In this document: one piece after another, positions 45,448 to 54,295 of the stretch
How the letters are laid out: each line of letters starts with the position of its first letter
Numbering within the stretch: position 1 is the stretch's first letter
Assembly: GCA_002749065.1 (NCBI GenBank)
Contig: PDTX01000006.1
Location: 21,519-85,518, forward strand
Direction of reading: 5' to 3'
Source: Bacteroidia bacterium
Lineage (GTDB): Bacteria > Bacteroidota > Bacteroidia > Bacteroidales > CAJPTX01
Length of the DNA: 64,000 bases
The notes under the pieces: model-generated
Seen by the model: only the letters and a program-made list of their open reading frames with translations
Told to the model about the DNA's origin: nothing
Database searches by the model: none
Made by a program: the position numbers and the translations under genes

Positions 45448-46737
45448 ATGGGATCTCGTCGCCCCACAGGGTGCCCGCGCAGCCTCGTCCTGCTGCTGCT
45501 CGTGCTGCTCCCGGCCCTCGCGCTGGGGCAGGGCGGGGGGCGACGTGCCTACACCTTTCTGGACCTCCCCGTCTCGCCCCGCCTGACCGGCCTGGGGGGC
45601 AAGGCCCCGGCGCTCTTCCGGGCGGTGGACCCCGGCCTGGCGGTGTTCAACCCGGCGCTGGCCGATGCCGAAATCCACAACAGGCTGGAGCTGGGCGCCT
45701 CGCTCTACTTCGCGGACATCGTCTTCAACCACGCGGCCTACTTCCGCGCCACCCCAAGGGTGGGGACCTACGGCCTGGGGGTCCGCCAGGTATGGTACGG
45801 TCGCTTCGACGGCCGCACGCCCACCGGCGCGCCCGATGGCTCGTTCACGGCCTACGACATGGCCCTGTCGGCCTACTACAGCCGCAGCCTCCTCCCCGGC
45901 CTGCGGGCGGGCCTGTCCGTCAACCCCATCCTCTCCCGCATCGAGAGCTACAACTCGCTCGCCCTGACGGCCGATTTGGGCCTGCTGTACTCCCACGCCG
46001 ACGGGGTGGTGCAGACCGGCTTGGTGGTGCGCAACCTCGGGGGGACGCTCATCCCCTACCACAAGTCCTACACCGCTGCGCCCGTTGATGTCACGCTGGG
46101 CTGGTCCTTCACCCTCCAGCACGCCCCCTTGCGCTTCCTGCTGACGCTCCAGCATCTGGAGAACATCAACTACCGCTACATCCGCGAGGAGGCCCACTCC
46201 TCGTCCTACATGGTGGTGGACCCCAACCGCGAGGAGCCCAAGTGGTGGCAGCAGCTGCTGCAGGAGCTCGTGGCGCACCCCGTGCTGGGCGTGGAGATTG
46301 CCCCCATGCGCTACTTCTACCTCCAGCTCGGCTACAACGCCCACCGGGCGCAGGAGATGGCCCTGAAGGGGCACTACGCCTTCGAGGGGCTGTCCTACGG
46401 GCTGGGGGTCAACATACAGCGCTTCTCGCTCAACTTCGCCCGCTCGCACTACCACGCGCACGGGGCGACGAACCACCTATCCGTCTCCCTACGCTTCGGG
46501 CGGACCGAGCCCGCCGCCGTGCGCGAGCGTCCCATCTGGGGGCGTGTAGAGCCTGTGCCCAGCCGTGCGGATGGCGGCCAGGAGGCGAGGGAGGAGGTCG
46601 AGGAGACGACGGGGGAAGTTGTGGAGGTGCCGAGGGAGGCCGAGGTGGAGGAGCCTGATGAGGTGCAGCATGGGGTGCCAGAGATGCCGGAGGAGGCCGA
46701 GGGGCCATCCGCTGAAAATGAGCCAGAGAATGAGTAG
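45448..46737 (+). CDS. porQ: Type IX secretion system protein PorQ
   Basis: 429 aa. Signal peptide about 1-27, then an outer-membrane-barrel pattern of alternating strands (RLTGLGGKAPALFRAVDPGL, FNPALADAE, LGVRQVWYGRFDG, YMVVDPNREEPKWWQQLLQE). PorQ is needed for T9SS cargo attachment to the surface. Gene order porQ-cmk-ispH is the one I recall from Porphyromonas. The last about 60 residues form an unusual Glu/Pro/Val-rich acidic tail beyond the barrel. The ATG of cmk lies 8 nt inside the end. Confidence 0.88.
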   Translation: MGSRRPTGCPRSLVLLLLVLLPALALGQGGGRRAYTFLDLPVSPRLTGLGGKAPALFRAVDPGLAVFNPALADAEIHNRLELGASLYFADIVFNHAAYFRATPRVGTYGLGVRQVWYGRFDGRTPTGAPDGSFTAYDMALSAYYSRSLLPGLRAGLSVNPILSRIESYNSLALTADLGLLYSHADGVVQTGLVVRNLGGTLIPYHKSYTAAPVDVTLGWSFTLQHAPLRFLLTLQHLENINYRYIREEAHSSSYMVVDPNREEPKWWQQLLQELVAHPVLGVEIAPMRYFYLQLGYNAHRAQEMALKGHYAFEGLSYGLGVNIQRFSLNFARSHYHAHGATNHLSVSLRFGRTEPAAVRERPIWGRVEPVPSRADGGQEAREEVEETTGEVVEVPREAEVEEPDEVQHGVPEMPEEAEGPSAENEPENE

Positions 46738-47437
46738 AAAGATACAGATAGCCGTGGATGGCTACTCCTCTTGCGGGAAGAGCACGCTGGCCCGCGAGGT
46801 GGCCGCCAGCCTGGGCTACGTATACATCGACACGGGGGCGATGTACCGGGCCGTCGCGCTCGCCATGCTCCGTGAGGGGATGGATGCGCCCGCCTCCTAC
46901 TCCCGCGAGGAGGTGCTTGAGTTCCTAGGGCGGCACAGCATTGCCTACCGCCTCCCTGAGGACGGACCGGCCGGTGGGCAGCCCGAGCTGACGCTCGACG
47001 GTGAGCCCGTGGGCCTGGCCATCCGGGAGGGCCGTGTGGCCAACATCGTGAGCGAGGTGGCCGCCATCCCCGTGGTGCGCGAGGCGCTGGTGGCCCAGCA
47101 GCGGCGGCTCGGCCAGGGGGGCGGGGTGGTGATGGACGGGAGGGACATCGGCACGGTGGTCTTCCCCCAGGCGGAGCTGAAGATATTCATGACGGCCTCG
47201 CCCGAGGTCCGCGCCCAGCGACGCTTCGCCGAGCTGCAGGAGAAGGGGATACCCTCGACCTACGCCGAGGTGCTGGCCAACCTCAAGCTGCGGGACACGA
47301 TGGACTCCAGCCGCGCCAACAGCCCCCTGCGGCAGGCCCCCGATGCCGTCCTGCTCGACAACTCGCGCATGGGGCGGGAGGAGCAGCTGGCCCGGGTGCT
47401 CGAGCTGGCCCGGGGGATAATCAATCGCCCACAGTAA
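46730..47437 (+). CDS. cmk: Cytidylate kinase
   Basis: 235 aa from ATG 46730 (MSRKIQIAVDG). P-loop GYSSCGKST, YIDTGAMYRAVAL, the CMP-binding VVMDGRDIGTVVFP and the LID element AQRRFAELQEKG. Phosphorylates CMP and dCMP. Overlaps porQ by 8 nt. Confidence 0.96.
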   Translation: MSRKIQIAVDGYSSCGKSTLAREVAASLGYVYIDTGAMYRAVALAMLREGMDAPASYSREEVLEFLGRHSIAYRLPEDGPAGGQPELTLDGEPVGLAIREGRVANIVSEVAAIPVVREALVAQQRRLGQGGGVVMDGRDIGTVVFPQAELKIFMTASPEVRAQRRFAELQEKGIPSTYAEVLANLKLRDTMDSSRANSPLRQAPDAVLLDNSRMGREEQLARVLELARGIINRPQ

Positions 47438-47448
47438 AGCCCGCGGAG

Positions 47449-48327
47449 ATGAGGATAGAGATAGACCCGAACTCCGGCTTCTGCTTCGGGGTGGTCCGCG
47501 CCATAGAGCTGGCCGAGCGGGAGCTTGCCCACCGCCCCTCGCTGCTGTGCCTGGGCGACATAGTGCACAACGAGGAGGAGGTGCAGCGGCTCGAGCATCT
47601 GGGCTTGCGCACCATCTACAGCTCGGAGCTCGCGGACCACCGGGACAATGCCATCCTGTTCCGCGCGCACGGCGAGCCGCCCAAGGTGTACCGCCAGGCC
47701 GAGGCGCAGGGGCTCTCGGTGATCGATGCGACCTGCCCGGTGGTCCTGGCCCTGCAGCGCAAGGTGAAGGCCAGCGGGGCGCGCCTCAAGCCCCTGGGCG
47801 GGCAGGTGATGATATACGGCAAGCCCGACCATGCGGAGGTGAACGGGCTGCTGGGCCAGACGGACTGCGAGCGCGTGGTGGTACATACGGAGGAGGACCT
47901 CGGGCGGCTGGACTACACCCGGCCCATCGAGTGCTTCTCGCAGACGACCATGAGCCCCGCCGTGTACGCCCAGATCACGGGTCTGCTGCGGGAGCGCATG
48001 CAGCGGGCGATGGGGCGCGAGGAGGTGCCCCTGCGGGTGAACGACACGACCTGCAACAGGGTGTCGACCCGCCAGGAGAGCATCGCCCAGTTCGCCATGG
48101 CCCACGATGCCATCCTCTTCGTCTCGGGCCGCAAGAGCAGCAACGGGCGCATGCTCTACGAGGCCTGCCGGAAGGTGAACGGGCAGACGCACTTCATCTC
48201 CTCGCCGCAGGAGCTGGACCCCGCCTGGCTCCCGGGCGTGGAGAGTCTGGGCATCTGCGGGGCGACCTCCACCCCCCGCTGGCTCATGGAGGCCGTGGTT
48301 GAACAGGTACGCCGCATCGGGGGTTAA
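47449..48327 (+). CDS. ispH: 4-hydroxy-3-methylbut-2-enyl diphosphate reductase
   Basis: 292 aa. Last step of the MEP pathway, making IPP and DMAPP. The three Fe-S cluster cysteines are in SGFCFGV, DATCPVV and GICGATSTP; DTTCNRVSTRQ is also conserved. FRAHGEPP and YGKPDHAEVNG bind diphosphate. It supplies the DMAPP used by MiaA (5316). Confidence 0.96.
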   Translation: MRIEIDPNSGFCFGVVRAIELAERELAHRPSLLCLGDIVHNEEEVQRLEHLGLRTIYSSELADHRDNAILFRAHGEPPKVYRQAEAQGLSVIDATCPVVLALQRKVKASGARLKPLGGQVMIYGKPDHAEVNGLLGQTDCERVVVHTEEDLGRLDYTRPIECFSQTTMSPAVYAQITGLLRERMQRAMGREEVPLRVNDTTCNRVSTRQESIAQFAMAHDAILFVSGRKSSNGRMLYEACRKVNGQTHFISSPQELDPAWLPGVESLGICGATSTPRWLMEAVVEQVRRIGG

Positions 48328-48371
48328 TGGTGTAGCCGCCCAGCGTGGCTTCCACATCAATCCGAAGGTTC

Positions 48372-49340
48372 ATGCCCGAGAGAGTACCCATAGCGCGGGT
48401 GACCTACCCCCTATCCTTTACCCCCCACGACGAGGCCCGTCTGTGGGGCGGCGAGCGGCTGGGGCGGACCGAGGACGGGCAGCCCGTGGGGGAACGGTGG
48501 CTCTTCTCCCCCGTGCCGGGCCGGGAGACCCCCGTGGCCAACGGCCGTTTCCGGGGTGATACCGTAGACGGCTTCCCCCTGCTCATCAAGCTCATCGATA
48601 CGGCCGCGCCGCTCTCCATCCAGGTGCACCCCGACGATGCGGCGGCGCGGGCCGCGGGCCTGCCCTGCGGGAAGAACGAGATGTGGTACATCCTCGAGTC
48701 GGCCAAAGAGGCGGAGATTACCCTCGGCCTGAAAGAGGCACGCGGGCTGGAGGAGGTCCGCCGGGCCGTGGAGCGGCAGGCGCTGGAGGGCCTACTCCGC
48801 ACGTTCCGGACGGGGCGCAACGACTTCTTCCAGGTCGATGCCGGGCAGATACACGGTATCGGGGCGGGGCAGTTCCTCCTGGAGATACAGCAACCCTCAG
48901 ACACCACCTACCGCCTGTACGACTACGGCCGCCTCGACAGCCGGGGCGAACCCCGCGAGCTGCACGTAGACCGGGCGCTGGGGGTGGCCCGCCTCCAGCC
49001 CTACGCCCCCGAGCCGATACACACCCTCCACCAGGAGGGCCATCTGCAGCGGCGTATCCTCGTGCGGACGGAGGACTACACCGTGGAGCGTTTCACCTTT
49101 CTGGACGACGCGCACCTGCACCTAGACCTGACCGACGGGCCACCCACCATGCTGATACCCCTCTTCTCCCCGGCCCTGCTCAGCCACCATCCTCATTACA
49201 CCTCAACCGGCACGCTGGTCACGCAGCGCACCCGGCTCGCGCCCCTCTCCCCCTGCCTACTTCCGGGAGGCCTCGGGCCGGTGGAGCTGGCCGCGGCGAA
49301 GGGCTCGGTGGTGCTGGGGGTGCGGAGCGGGGGGAGCTAG
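48372..49340 (+). CDS. manA: Mannose-6-phosphate isomerase, class I
   Basis: 322 aa from ATG 48372 (MPERVPIA). Interconverts fructose 6-phosphate and mannose 6-phosphate. Zinc ligands are seen in LSIQVHPDD (Gln and His), GKNEMWYIL (Glu) and AGQIHGIGAG (His). The cupin fold continues with LLEIQQPSDTTYRLYDYGR. Convergent with the DUF1266 gene. Confidence 0.94.
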   Translation: MPERVPIARVTYPLSFTPHDEARLWGGERLGRTEDGQPVGERWLFSPVPGRETPVANGRFRGDTVDGFPLLIKLIDTAAPLSIQVHPDDAAARAAGLPCGKNEMWYILESAKEAEITLGLKEARGLEEVRRAVERQALEGLLRTFRTGRNDFFQVDAGQIHGIGAGQFLLEIQQPSDTTYRLYDYGRLDSRGEPRELHVDRALGVARLQPYAPEPIHTLHQEGHLQRRILVRTEDYTVERFTFLDDAHLHLDLTDGPPTMLIPLFSPALLSHHPHYTSTGTLVTQRTRLAPLSPCLLPGGLGPVELAAAKGSVVLGVRSGGS

Positions 49341-49391
49341 GCGAAGCGTATCATCTTCCCCGTTTCGATGCGGACAGGATAGCCCCCTAAT

Positions 49392-50153
49392 CTACTCCCA
49401 GCCGTACTTCAGCCAGGGGCTATGCTTCTCCTTGAGGAGCTTCTTCACGGCCCTGTGGTCGCTGTTGAAGTGGTCCCCCGTGAATACCGCGTTGGATATG
49501 AGGCAGCTCATCGCGAAGTCGTGCCACGAGGTGAAGGCCTTCCGGGCCATGCGCTGCGCGCGGTTGATGTAGTCCCAGGCATCCCGCTCGCTGAGGTAGC
49601 CTATCTCGTAGGCGGCCCGGGCAATCATGCACGCGTGGCGCGTATCCCAGCCGACCAGCCCGTAGCGCATGATGTCCGCCCGGCTGCTGACGATGCCCCG
49701 GCTCTCCAGGCCGGGGTAGGTGGCGGTCAGGTTGTTGGTGAGCTCGAGGAGGAGGTCGTTCAGGCCCTGGTTCCGCTCGCTGGCCCTGTATAGGAAGCCC
49801 GCCTGGTCCTTCCCCTCGAGGTTGAAGGCGGCGTAGATGAGCGGCATGTAGCTGCTGGTCTGCGCGGAGAGGCGCTTCTCCAGCAGCTTGCGCACCTCCT
49901 CGGCGGAGCTCACCTCCCATTCGGAGAGGTAGTGGTGGGCTATCTTCTTGCCCCGCCTACCGAGGGCGAGCGTGTTGAGCTGCAGCTCGTTGCGCAGGCT
50001 GACCGATGCGGAGAGCGCGAGCGCGCGGATTTGCTCCTGGCTGAGCCCGCTATCCTTGCTGTAGCGGAATGGTCCACCCGCTCGGAACCGCTGGAATAGG
50101 AGGTACGCGAGGTAGAGGAAGAGGGAGAGTAGTCCTATGTGGAGCTGGTTCAT
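49392..50153 (-). CDS. DUF1266 domain protein with N-terminal membrane helix
   Basis: 253 aa. One membrane helix at 5-21 then a cytoplasmic region. The DUF1266 segment (about 150-240) reads YGLVGWDTRHACMIARAAYE, GYLSERDAWDYINRAQRMAR and SWHDFAMSCL. Function unknown. It follows pyrF by 30 nt on the same strand. Confidence 0.8.
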   Translation of the reverse strand: MNQLHIGLLSLFLYLAYLLFQRFRAGGPFRYSKDSGLSQEQIRALALSASVSLRNELQLNTLALGRRGKKIAHHYLSEWEVSSAEEVRKLLEKRLSAQTSSYMPLIYAAFNLEGKDQAGFLYRASERNQGLNDLLLELTNNLTATYPGLESRGIVSSRADIMRYGLVGWDTRHACMIARAAYEIGYLSERDAWDYINRAQRMARKAFTSWHDFAMSCLISNAVFTGDHFNSDHRAVKKLLKEKHSPWLKYGWE

Positions 50154-50183
50154 GGGTGTGAAGTGTTTGGATGATTTTCCTTG

Positions 50184-51008
50184 CTATAGGTATCGCTCGA
50201 GGTACTCGGCCATCTCCCGCTGCATCTCCCTTGCCTTCTCCCCGGCGACCTCGGCGAAGCGGGGCGAGCTGTCGGCGTAGATTATCCCCCGCGAGGAGTT
50301 GACCAGCAGGCCGCAGTGGGGGTTCATGGCGTGCCGGGCGACCTCCTCGAGGCTGCCGCCCTGCGCGCCCACGCCTGGCACGAGCAGGAAGTGCTCCGGG
50401 GCGGCGGCCCGCACCCTGTCGAGCATCTCGGGGTGCGTCGCCCCGACCACGTACATCAGGTTGTCGGTGCTGCCCCAGGCCTGCGAGGTCTGCAGCACGG
50501 CCTCGAAGAGCTGCTTACCCCCGCCGACGGGGAGGGTCTGGAAGTCGGAGTACGAGGCGTTGGAGGTCAGGGCCAGGAGGATGGCCCACTTGCCCTCGTG
50601 CCGCAGGAAGGGCGATACGGAGTCCCGGCCCATGTAGGGCGAGAGGGTCACCGCGTCGAAGTCGATGTCGGCCAGCAGGCTCTTGGCGTACATGTCGGCC
50701 GTGTTGGCGATGTCGCCCCGCTTGGCATCGGCGATGAGGAGCTTGCCGGGGTGTCGCGCCCGGATGTACTCGACGGTTCGCTGCAGCGCCCGTAGCCCCT
50801 CCACCCCGTGCGCCTCGTAGAAGGCCAGGTTGGGCTTGTAGGCCACGCAGCACTCGGCCGTGGCATCGACTATGGCCCTGTTGAAGGCGAACAGCGGGTC
50901 GGGCTCGCCCGCCAGGCAGGGGGGGAGCTTGGCCGCGTCGGTGTCCAGCCCCACGCATAGGAAGGATTGGCGCTGCTGTATCTCCGCGAAGAGTTCCTGT
51001 CTATTCAT
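50184..51008 (-). CDS. pyrF: Orotidine 5'-phosphate decarboxylase, long form
   Basis: 274 aa. Final step of UMP synthesis. SFLCVGLDTDAAKLP at the start, the catalytic Lys in LLIADAKRGDIANTADMYAK, and TLSPYMGRDSVSPF mark the subgroup of about 270 aa. It follows prfA after 66 nt. Confidence 0.95.
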   Translation of the reverse strand: MNRQELFAEIQQRQSFLCVGLDTDAAKLPPCLAGEPDPLFAFNRAIVDATAECCVAYKPNLAFYEAHGVEGLRALQRTVEYIRARHPGKLLIADAKRGDIANTADMYAKSLLADIDFDAVTLSPYMGRDSVSPFLRHEGKWAILLALTSNASYSDFQTLPVGGGKQLFEAVLQTSQAWGSTDNLMYVVGATHPEMLDRVRAAAPEHFLLVPGVGAQGGSLEEVARHAMNPHCGLLVNSSRGIIYADSSPRFAEVAGEKAREMQREMAEYLERYL

Positions 51009-51074
51009 GTCGCTTAGGGGCTTGGGGTTGAGGTGTATGCGCCGGCGAGCGTTTTTCCCGATTCGGCGCCGGGG

Positions 51075-52160
51075 CTAGATGCCGCTGGCCCGCAGCCGCT
51101 CGGCGTTCTCGGCGATTTGCAGCTGGTCGAGGATGCCCTGCACGTCGCCGTCGAGCACCCCCTGCAGGTTGTACACCGTGTAGTTGATGCGGTGGTCGGT
51201 GACGCGCCCCTGGGGGAAGTTGTAGGTCCGTATCTTGGCCGAGCGGTCGCCGGTCGACACCATGGTCTTGCGCTGGGAGGCGATGCCGTCGAGGTACTTC
51301 TGGTGCTCGATGCTGTAGAGGCGCGAGCGCAGCTCCACCAGGGCCTTCTCGAAGTTCTTGATCTGCGACTTCTGGTCCTGGCACTGCACCACGATGCCCG
51401 TCGGGATGTGGGTCAGGCGCACGGCCGAGTAGGTGGTGTTGACGCTCTGCCCGCCCGGGCCCGAGGAGCAGTAGGTGTCCTTGCGGATGTCCTCCATCCT
51501 GAGGTCGATGTCGAACTCCTCGGCCTCGGGCAGCACCACCACCGACGCTGCGGAGGTGTGCACGCGCCCCTGCGTCTCGGTGGCCGGCACGCGCTGCACG
51601 CGGTGCACCCCGCTCTCGTACTTCATCACGCCGTACACGCCCTCGCCCGTGAGGTTGAAGACGATCTCCTTGAAGCCCCCCATGGTGCCCTCGTTGAAGG
51701 ACGACACCTCGATCTTCCAGCCCTTCCCCTCGGCGAAGTGCTGGTACATGCGGTACAGGTCGCCCGCGAACAGGGCCGCCTCGTCGCCCCCCGTCCCCCC
51801 GCGGATCTCCACGATGGCGTTCTTCGAGTCCTGCGGGTCCGAGGGCAGCAGCAGCAGCTTGATCTCCTCCTCCATGGGCTCCACCCGCGGGAGCAGCTCG
51901 TCCAGCTCCTCCTTGGCCATGGCCCGCATCTCCTCGTCGCTCTCGTGGGCCACGATGTCCTGCGCCGAGGCGATGTTGCTCAGCAGCTCGGCGTACTTGC
52001 GGTGCGCCTCCACCACGGACTGCAGCTCGCGGTACTCCTTGCTCAGGGCCACGAAGCGCTTCATGTCGGCCATGGCATCCGGCTGGGCGATCAGCTCGCC
52101 CACCTCGTCGAAACGTACCTTGATGTCCCCCAGCTTCTGGAGTAGTCCACTCTCTGCCAT
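51075..52160 (-). CDS. prfA: Peptide chain release factor 1
   Basis: 361 aa from ATG 52160 (MAESGLLQ). GGQ loop CSSGPGGQSVNTTYSAVRLT and the RF1-type anticodon-like motif PAT in RVQRVPATETQGR, so it reads UAA and UAG. Several genes in the window end in TAG, consistent with an active RF1. Confidence 0.97.
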   Translation of the reverse strand: MAESGLLQKLGDIKVRFDEVGELIAQPDAMADMKRFVALSKEYRELQSVVEAHRKYAELLSNIASAQDIVAHESDEEMRAMAKEELDELLPRVEPMEEEIKLLLLPSDPQDSKNAIVEIRGGTGGDEAALFAGDLYRMYQHFAEGKGWKIEVSSFNEGTMGGFKEIVFNLTGEGVYGVMKYESGVHRVQRVPATETQGRVHTSAASVVVLPEAEEFDIDLRMEDIRKDTYCSSGPGGQSVNTTYSAVRLTHIPTGIVVQCQDQKSQIKNFEKALVELRSRLYSIEHQKYLDGIASQRKTMVSTGDRSAKIRTYNFPQGRVTDHRINYTVYNLQGVLDGDVQGILDQLQIAENAERLRASGI

Positions 52161-52190
52161 TGTATGCTTTTTTAGATGGATGTGGGGGTG

Positions 52191-52198
52191 CAAAGGTA
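52191..52198 (-). promoter_or_regulatory. Candidate -7 element TACCTTTG for prfA
   Basis: The minus strand reads TACCTTTG 31 nt before the prfA start. Divergent to the plus-strand element at 52263. Confidence 0.5.
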
Positions 52199-52262
52199 AT
52201 CATTTTGGGGCATCCGCCCTAGCCGGGGGGGGGCGTGGGCCAACGTTTGCGATTATTTTCGC

Positions 52263-52270
52263 TACCTTTG
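52263..52270 (+). promoter_or_regulatory. Candidate -7 element TACCTTTG for the cyclase gene
   Basis: Exact TAnnTTTG match 78 nt before ATG 52348. A TTTG at 52246 gives a 13-nt spacer, shorter than consensus. Confidence 0.45.
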
Positions 52271-52347
52271 TCAGGCATGCAGACCCGCCGCCCGATTGTT
52301 GGAGGTGTGCGTATGCGGCAATGCAACAACGATGAGGAAGAAAAGCT

Positions 52348-53097
52348 ATGGGAAATCTATGGAAAGAGCTGGAAAAACTGAAGAGCTATAGGTGGGTGGA
52401 TCTGACCCACCCGCTGGGCAACGAGAGCCCCTACTGGTCCGGGATGCCCGATGGGGTCCTGGCCCTCGCGGAGACGGTCATGCCCTACGAGGAGATGAAC
52501 TTCTGCATCCAGACCTTCAAGTTCCCCGGCCAGCTGGGGACGCACATTGACTTCCCCGCCCACTTCGCCCGGGGTGGCAAGCTGTGCCGGGACTATGGCG
52601 TGAAGGACTTTGCCCTCCCCCTGGTGGTCATCGACCTGAGCGAGAAGGTGAAGGCCAATGCCGACTACGAAATCACCCTCGACGATATCCACGAGTTTGA
52701 GCAGGAGCACGGGCGTATACCCGAGGGCAGCTTCGTGGCCATGCGTACCGACTGGCACACGCGTTGGCCGAGCCGCGAGGCGCTCATCAATGCGGATGCG
52801 GACGGCAATGGGCACTCCCCCGGCTGGACGATGGAGGCCCTCCGCTTCCTCTACCAGGAGCGTGGCATCGCCGCCAATGGCCACGAGACCTTCGACACGG
52901 ATGCGCCCATCACCAGCCACCGGGTGGGCGACCTGCAGTGCGAGCGCTACGTCCTGGACGAGGGGAAGTTCCAGCTAGAGCTGATGGCCAACCTCGACCA
53001 GTGCCCCCCGGTGGGCGCCATCATCCTCATCGGGGTGATACGCGTGGAGGAGGCCAACGGGCTACCTGTGCGGGCCTTCGCGGTGTGCGGGGATTAG
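52348..53097 (+). CDS. Cyclase family metal-dependent hydrolase
   Basis: 249 aa. VDLTHPLGNESPYWSGMP and the metal motif QLGTHIDFPAHFARGG (HxxxD...H) are diagnostic for PF04199, which includes kynurenine formamidase KynB and isatin hydrolase. ITSHRVGDLQCERYVL near 190 fits the same fold. Substrate not identified. It is the last core-like (67% GC at 52561) gene before the AT-rich pair downstream. Confidence 0.88.
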   Translation: MGNLWKELEKLKSYRWVDLTHPLGNESPYWSGMPDGVLALAETVMPYEEMNFCIQTFKFPGQLGTHIDFPAHFARGGKLCRDYGVKDFALPLVVIDLSEKVKANADYEITLDDIHEFEQEHGRIPEGSFVAMRTDWHTRWPSREALINADADGNGHSPGWTMEALRFLYQERGIAANGHETFDTDAPITSHRVGDLQCERYVLDEGKFQLELMANLDQCPPVGAIILIGVIRVEEANGLPVRAFAVCGD

Positions 53098-53146
53098 GGG
53101 GAGATATACTAGGTTGGAGGTTTGGCATGAATTAGACCTAAATGTC

Positions 53147-54295
53147 ATGACGAAGGACATAAATCAGAGCAAATACCACCCTTCCACTGTACAGAAATTG
53201 GAAATCCTCAAACTGTACTTCAGGGAATGGCTACCCGTCATGCTACTCAGCTACTGTAATGTGGCAGTCTACGATTTTTTCGCGGGCAGCGGAACAGATG
53301 CAAAGGGGATGCTCGGCTCCCCCTTACTACTTTTGGAGGAGGCCAAGGCCTTGCTGAATGGAATCACTTCTCAGCTGGGAGGAAAACGTCTTCACTTCCT
53401 GTTTAATGATAAGGATGAGACCAAATGCGCCCAACTTGAGAGAAGCGTGCAGGAGGCCCTACGTAGCGATGGTACTGCGGCTTGGAGCCACTATATGAAC
53501 GAGGGGAACTATACGGTTAAAAGCTCTGCCTTTAGGGATCTGTTTTTTGATGATACGGTGCAGAAAACGCTCAATAGCAAGGATATTGCGAAGTTCGTTT
53601 GGCTGGACCAGTATGGGGTGAAGGAGCTTACTCCGGATGTTTTTCACTGCCTGCTGCGAGCACCGGTGACCGATTTTATGTTTTTCATCTCTTCCTCAAC
53701 AATTAAGCGCTTTAAGGATGAAAAATCATTTAAACGCTACCTTGCGACCGAGAAAATCCATTTTGAGGATAGTGCGCACAAGGAATGCCATAGAATCATT
53801 GCAGAGTACTATCGAAGCTTGGTGCCAACTGATGTGAATGAATGCTATATACATGGTTTTACACTACAAAAGGGATCGAATTACTATGGATTGATATTCT
53901 GCTCTAACCATACGCTGGGGATGGAGAAGTTTCTGAAAGTTTGTTGGGAAGTTGACGATTTGGCAGGTGAGTCGAATTGTAATATCAATAATGATTTCCT
54001 ACCAGGCCAACTGTTTCATGACCCACAAAGGACAGCTCGAATGGAGGCGACACGCTTAGCGATAAGCCAAGCTATCTTGAAAGGCGAAATCCGAACTAAT
54101 TATCAGGGTCTTGTGTTTGCTATGCGAAGAGGATGTAGGCCAGCCATCTTTGTTGAGGTGATAAAAAAATTGAGAGTTGCGGGTAAGGTGTTTATCGAGG
54201 AAGGGGGTTATAACGAGCGATCAACAGGTATACATCGTCTAAATGCTGAAGGAAAAGTATACGAAATCAAGCTACTATGTCCACCACAAGAATAG
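53147..54295 (+). CDS. tcmP: Three-Cys-motif partner protein TcmP
   Basis: 382 aa from ATG 53147; a TTG at 53114 would add 11 residues. Methyltransferase-like Rossmann features: SAM motif I VYDFFAGSGTDAKGMLGSP at about 41-59, then LHFLFNDKDETKCAQLER (acidic motif II) and FVWLDQYGVKELTPDVF (motif IV-like D-Q-Y-G). The fold and the neighbour identify TcmP (TIGR04474 type), defined as the partner of the three-Cys-motif protein encoded next. GC is only about 42% (25/60 at 53761), far below the core. Overlaps the partner gene by 19 nt. Function not known to me. Confidence 0.85.
   Translation: MTKDINQSKYHPSTVQKLEILKLYFREWLPVMLLSYCNVAVYDFFAGSGTDAKGMLGSPLLLLEEAKALLNGITSQLGGKRLHFLFNDKDETKCAQLERSVQEALRSDGTAAWSHYMNEGNYTVKSSAFRDLFFDDTVQKTLNSKDIAKFVWLDQYGVKELTPDVFHCLLRAPVTDFMFFISSSTIKRFKDEKSFKRYLATEKIHFEDSAHKECHRIIAEYYRSLVPTDVNECYIHGFTLQKGSNYYGLIFCSNHTLGMEKFLKVCWEVDDLAGESNCNINNDFLPGQLFHDPQRTARMEATRLAISQAILKGEIRTNYQGLVFAMRRGCRPAIFVEVIKKLRVAGKVFIEEGGYNERSTGIHRLNAEGKVYEIKLLCPPQE

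Noticed and set aside
53114..53146. TTG start for tcmP 33 nt upstream
   Set aside because: Possible, but the ATG at 53147 is the stronger codon and gives an N-terminus that fits the family as I recall it.
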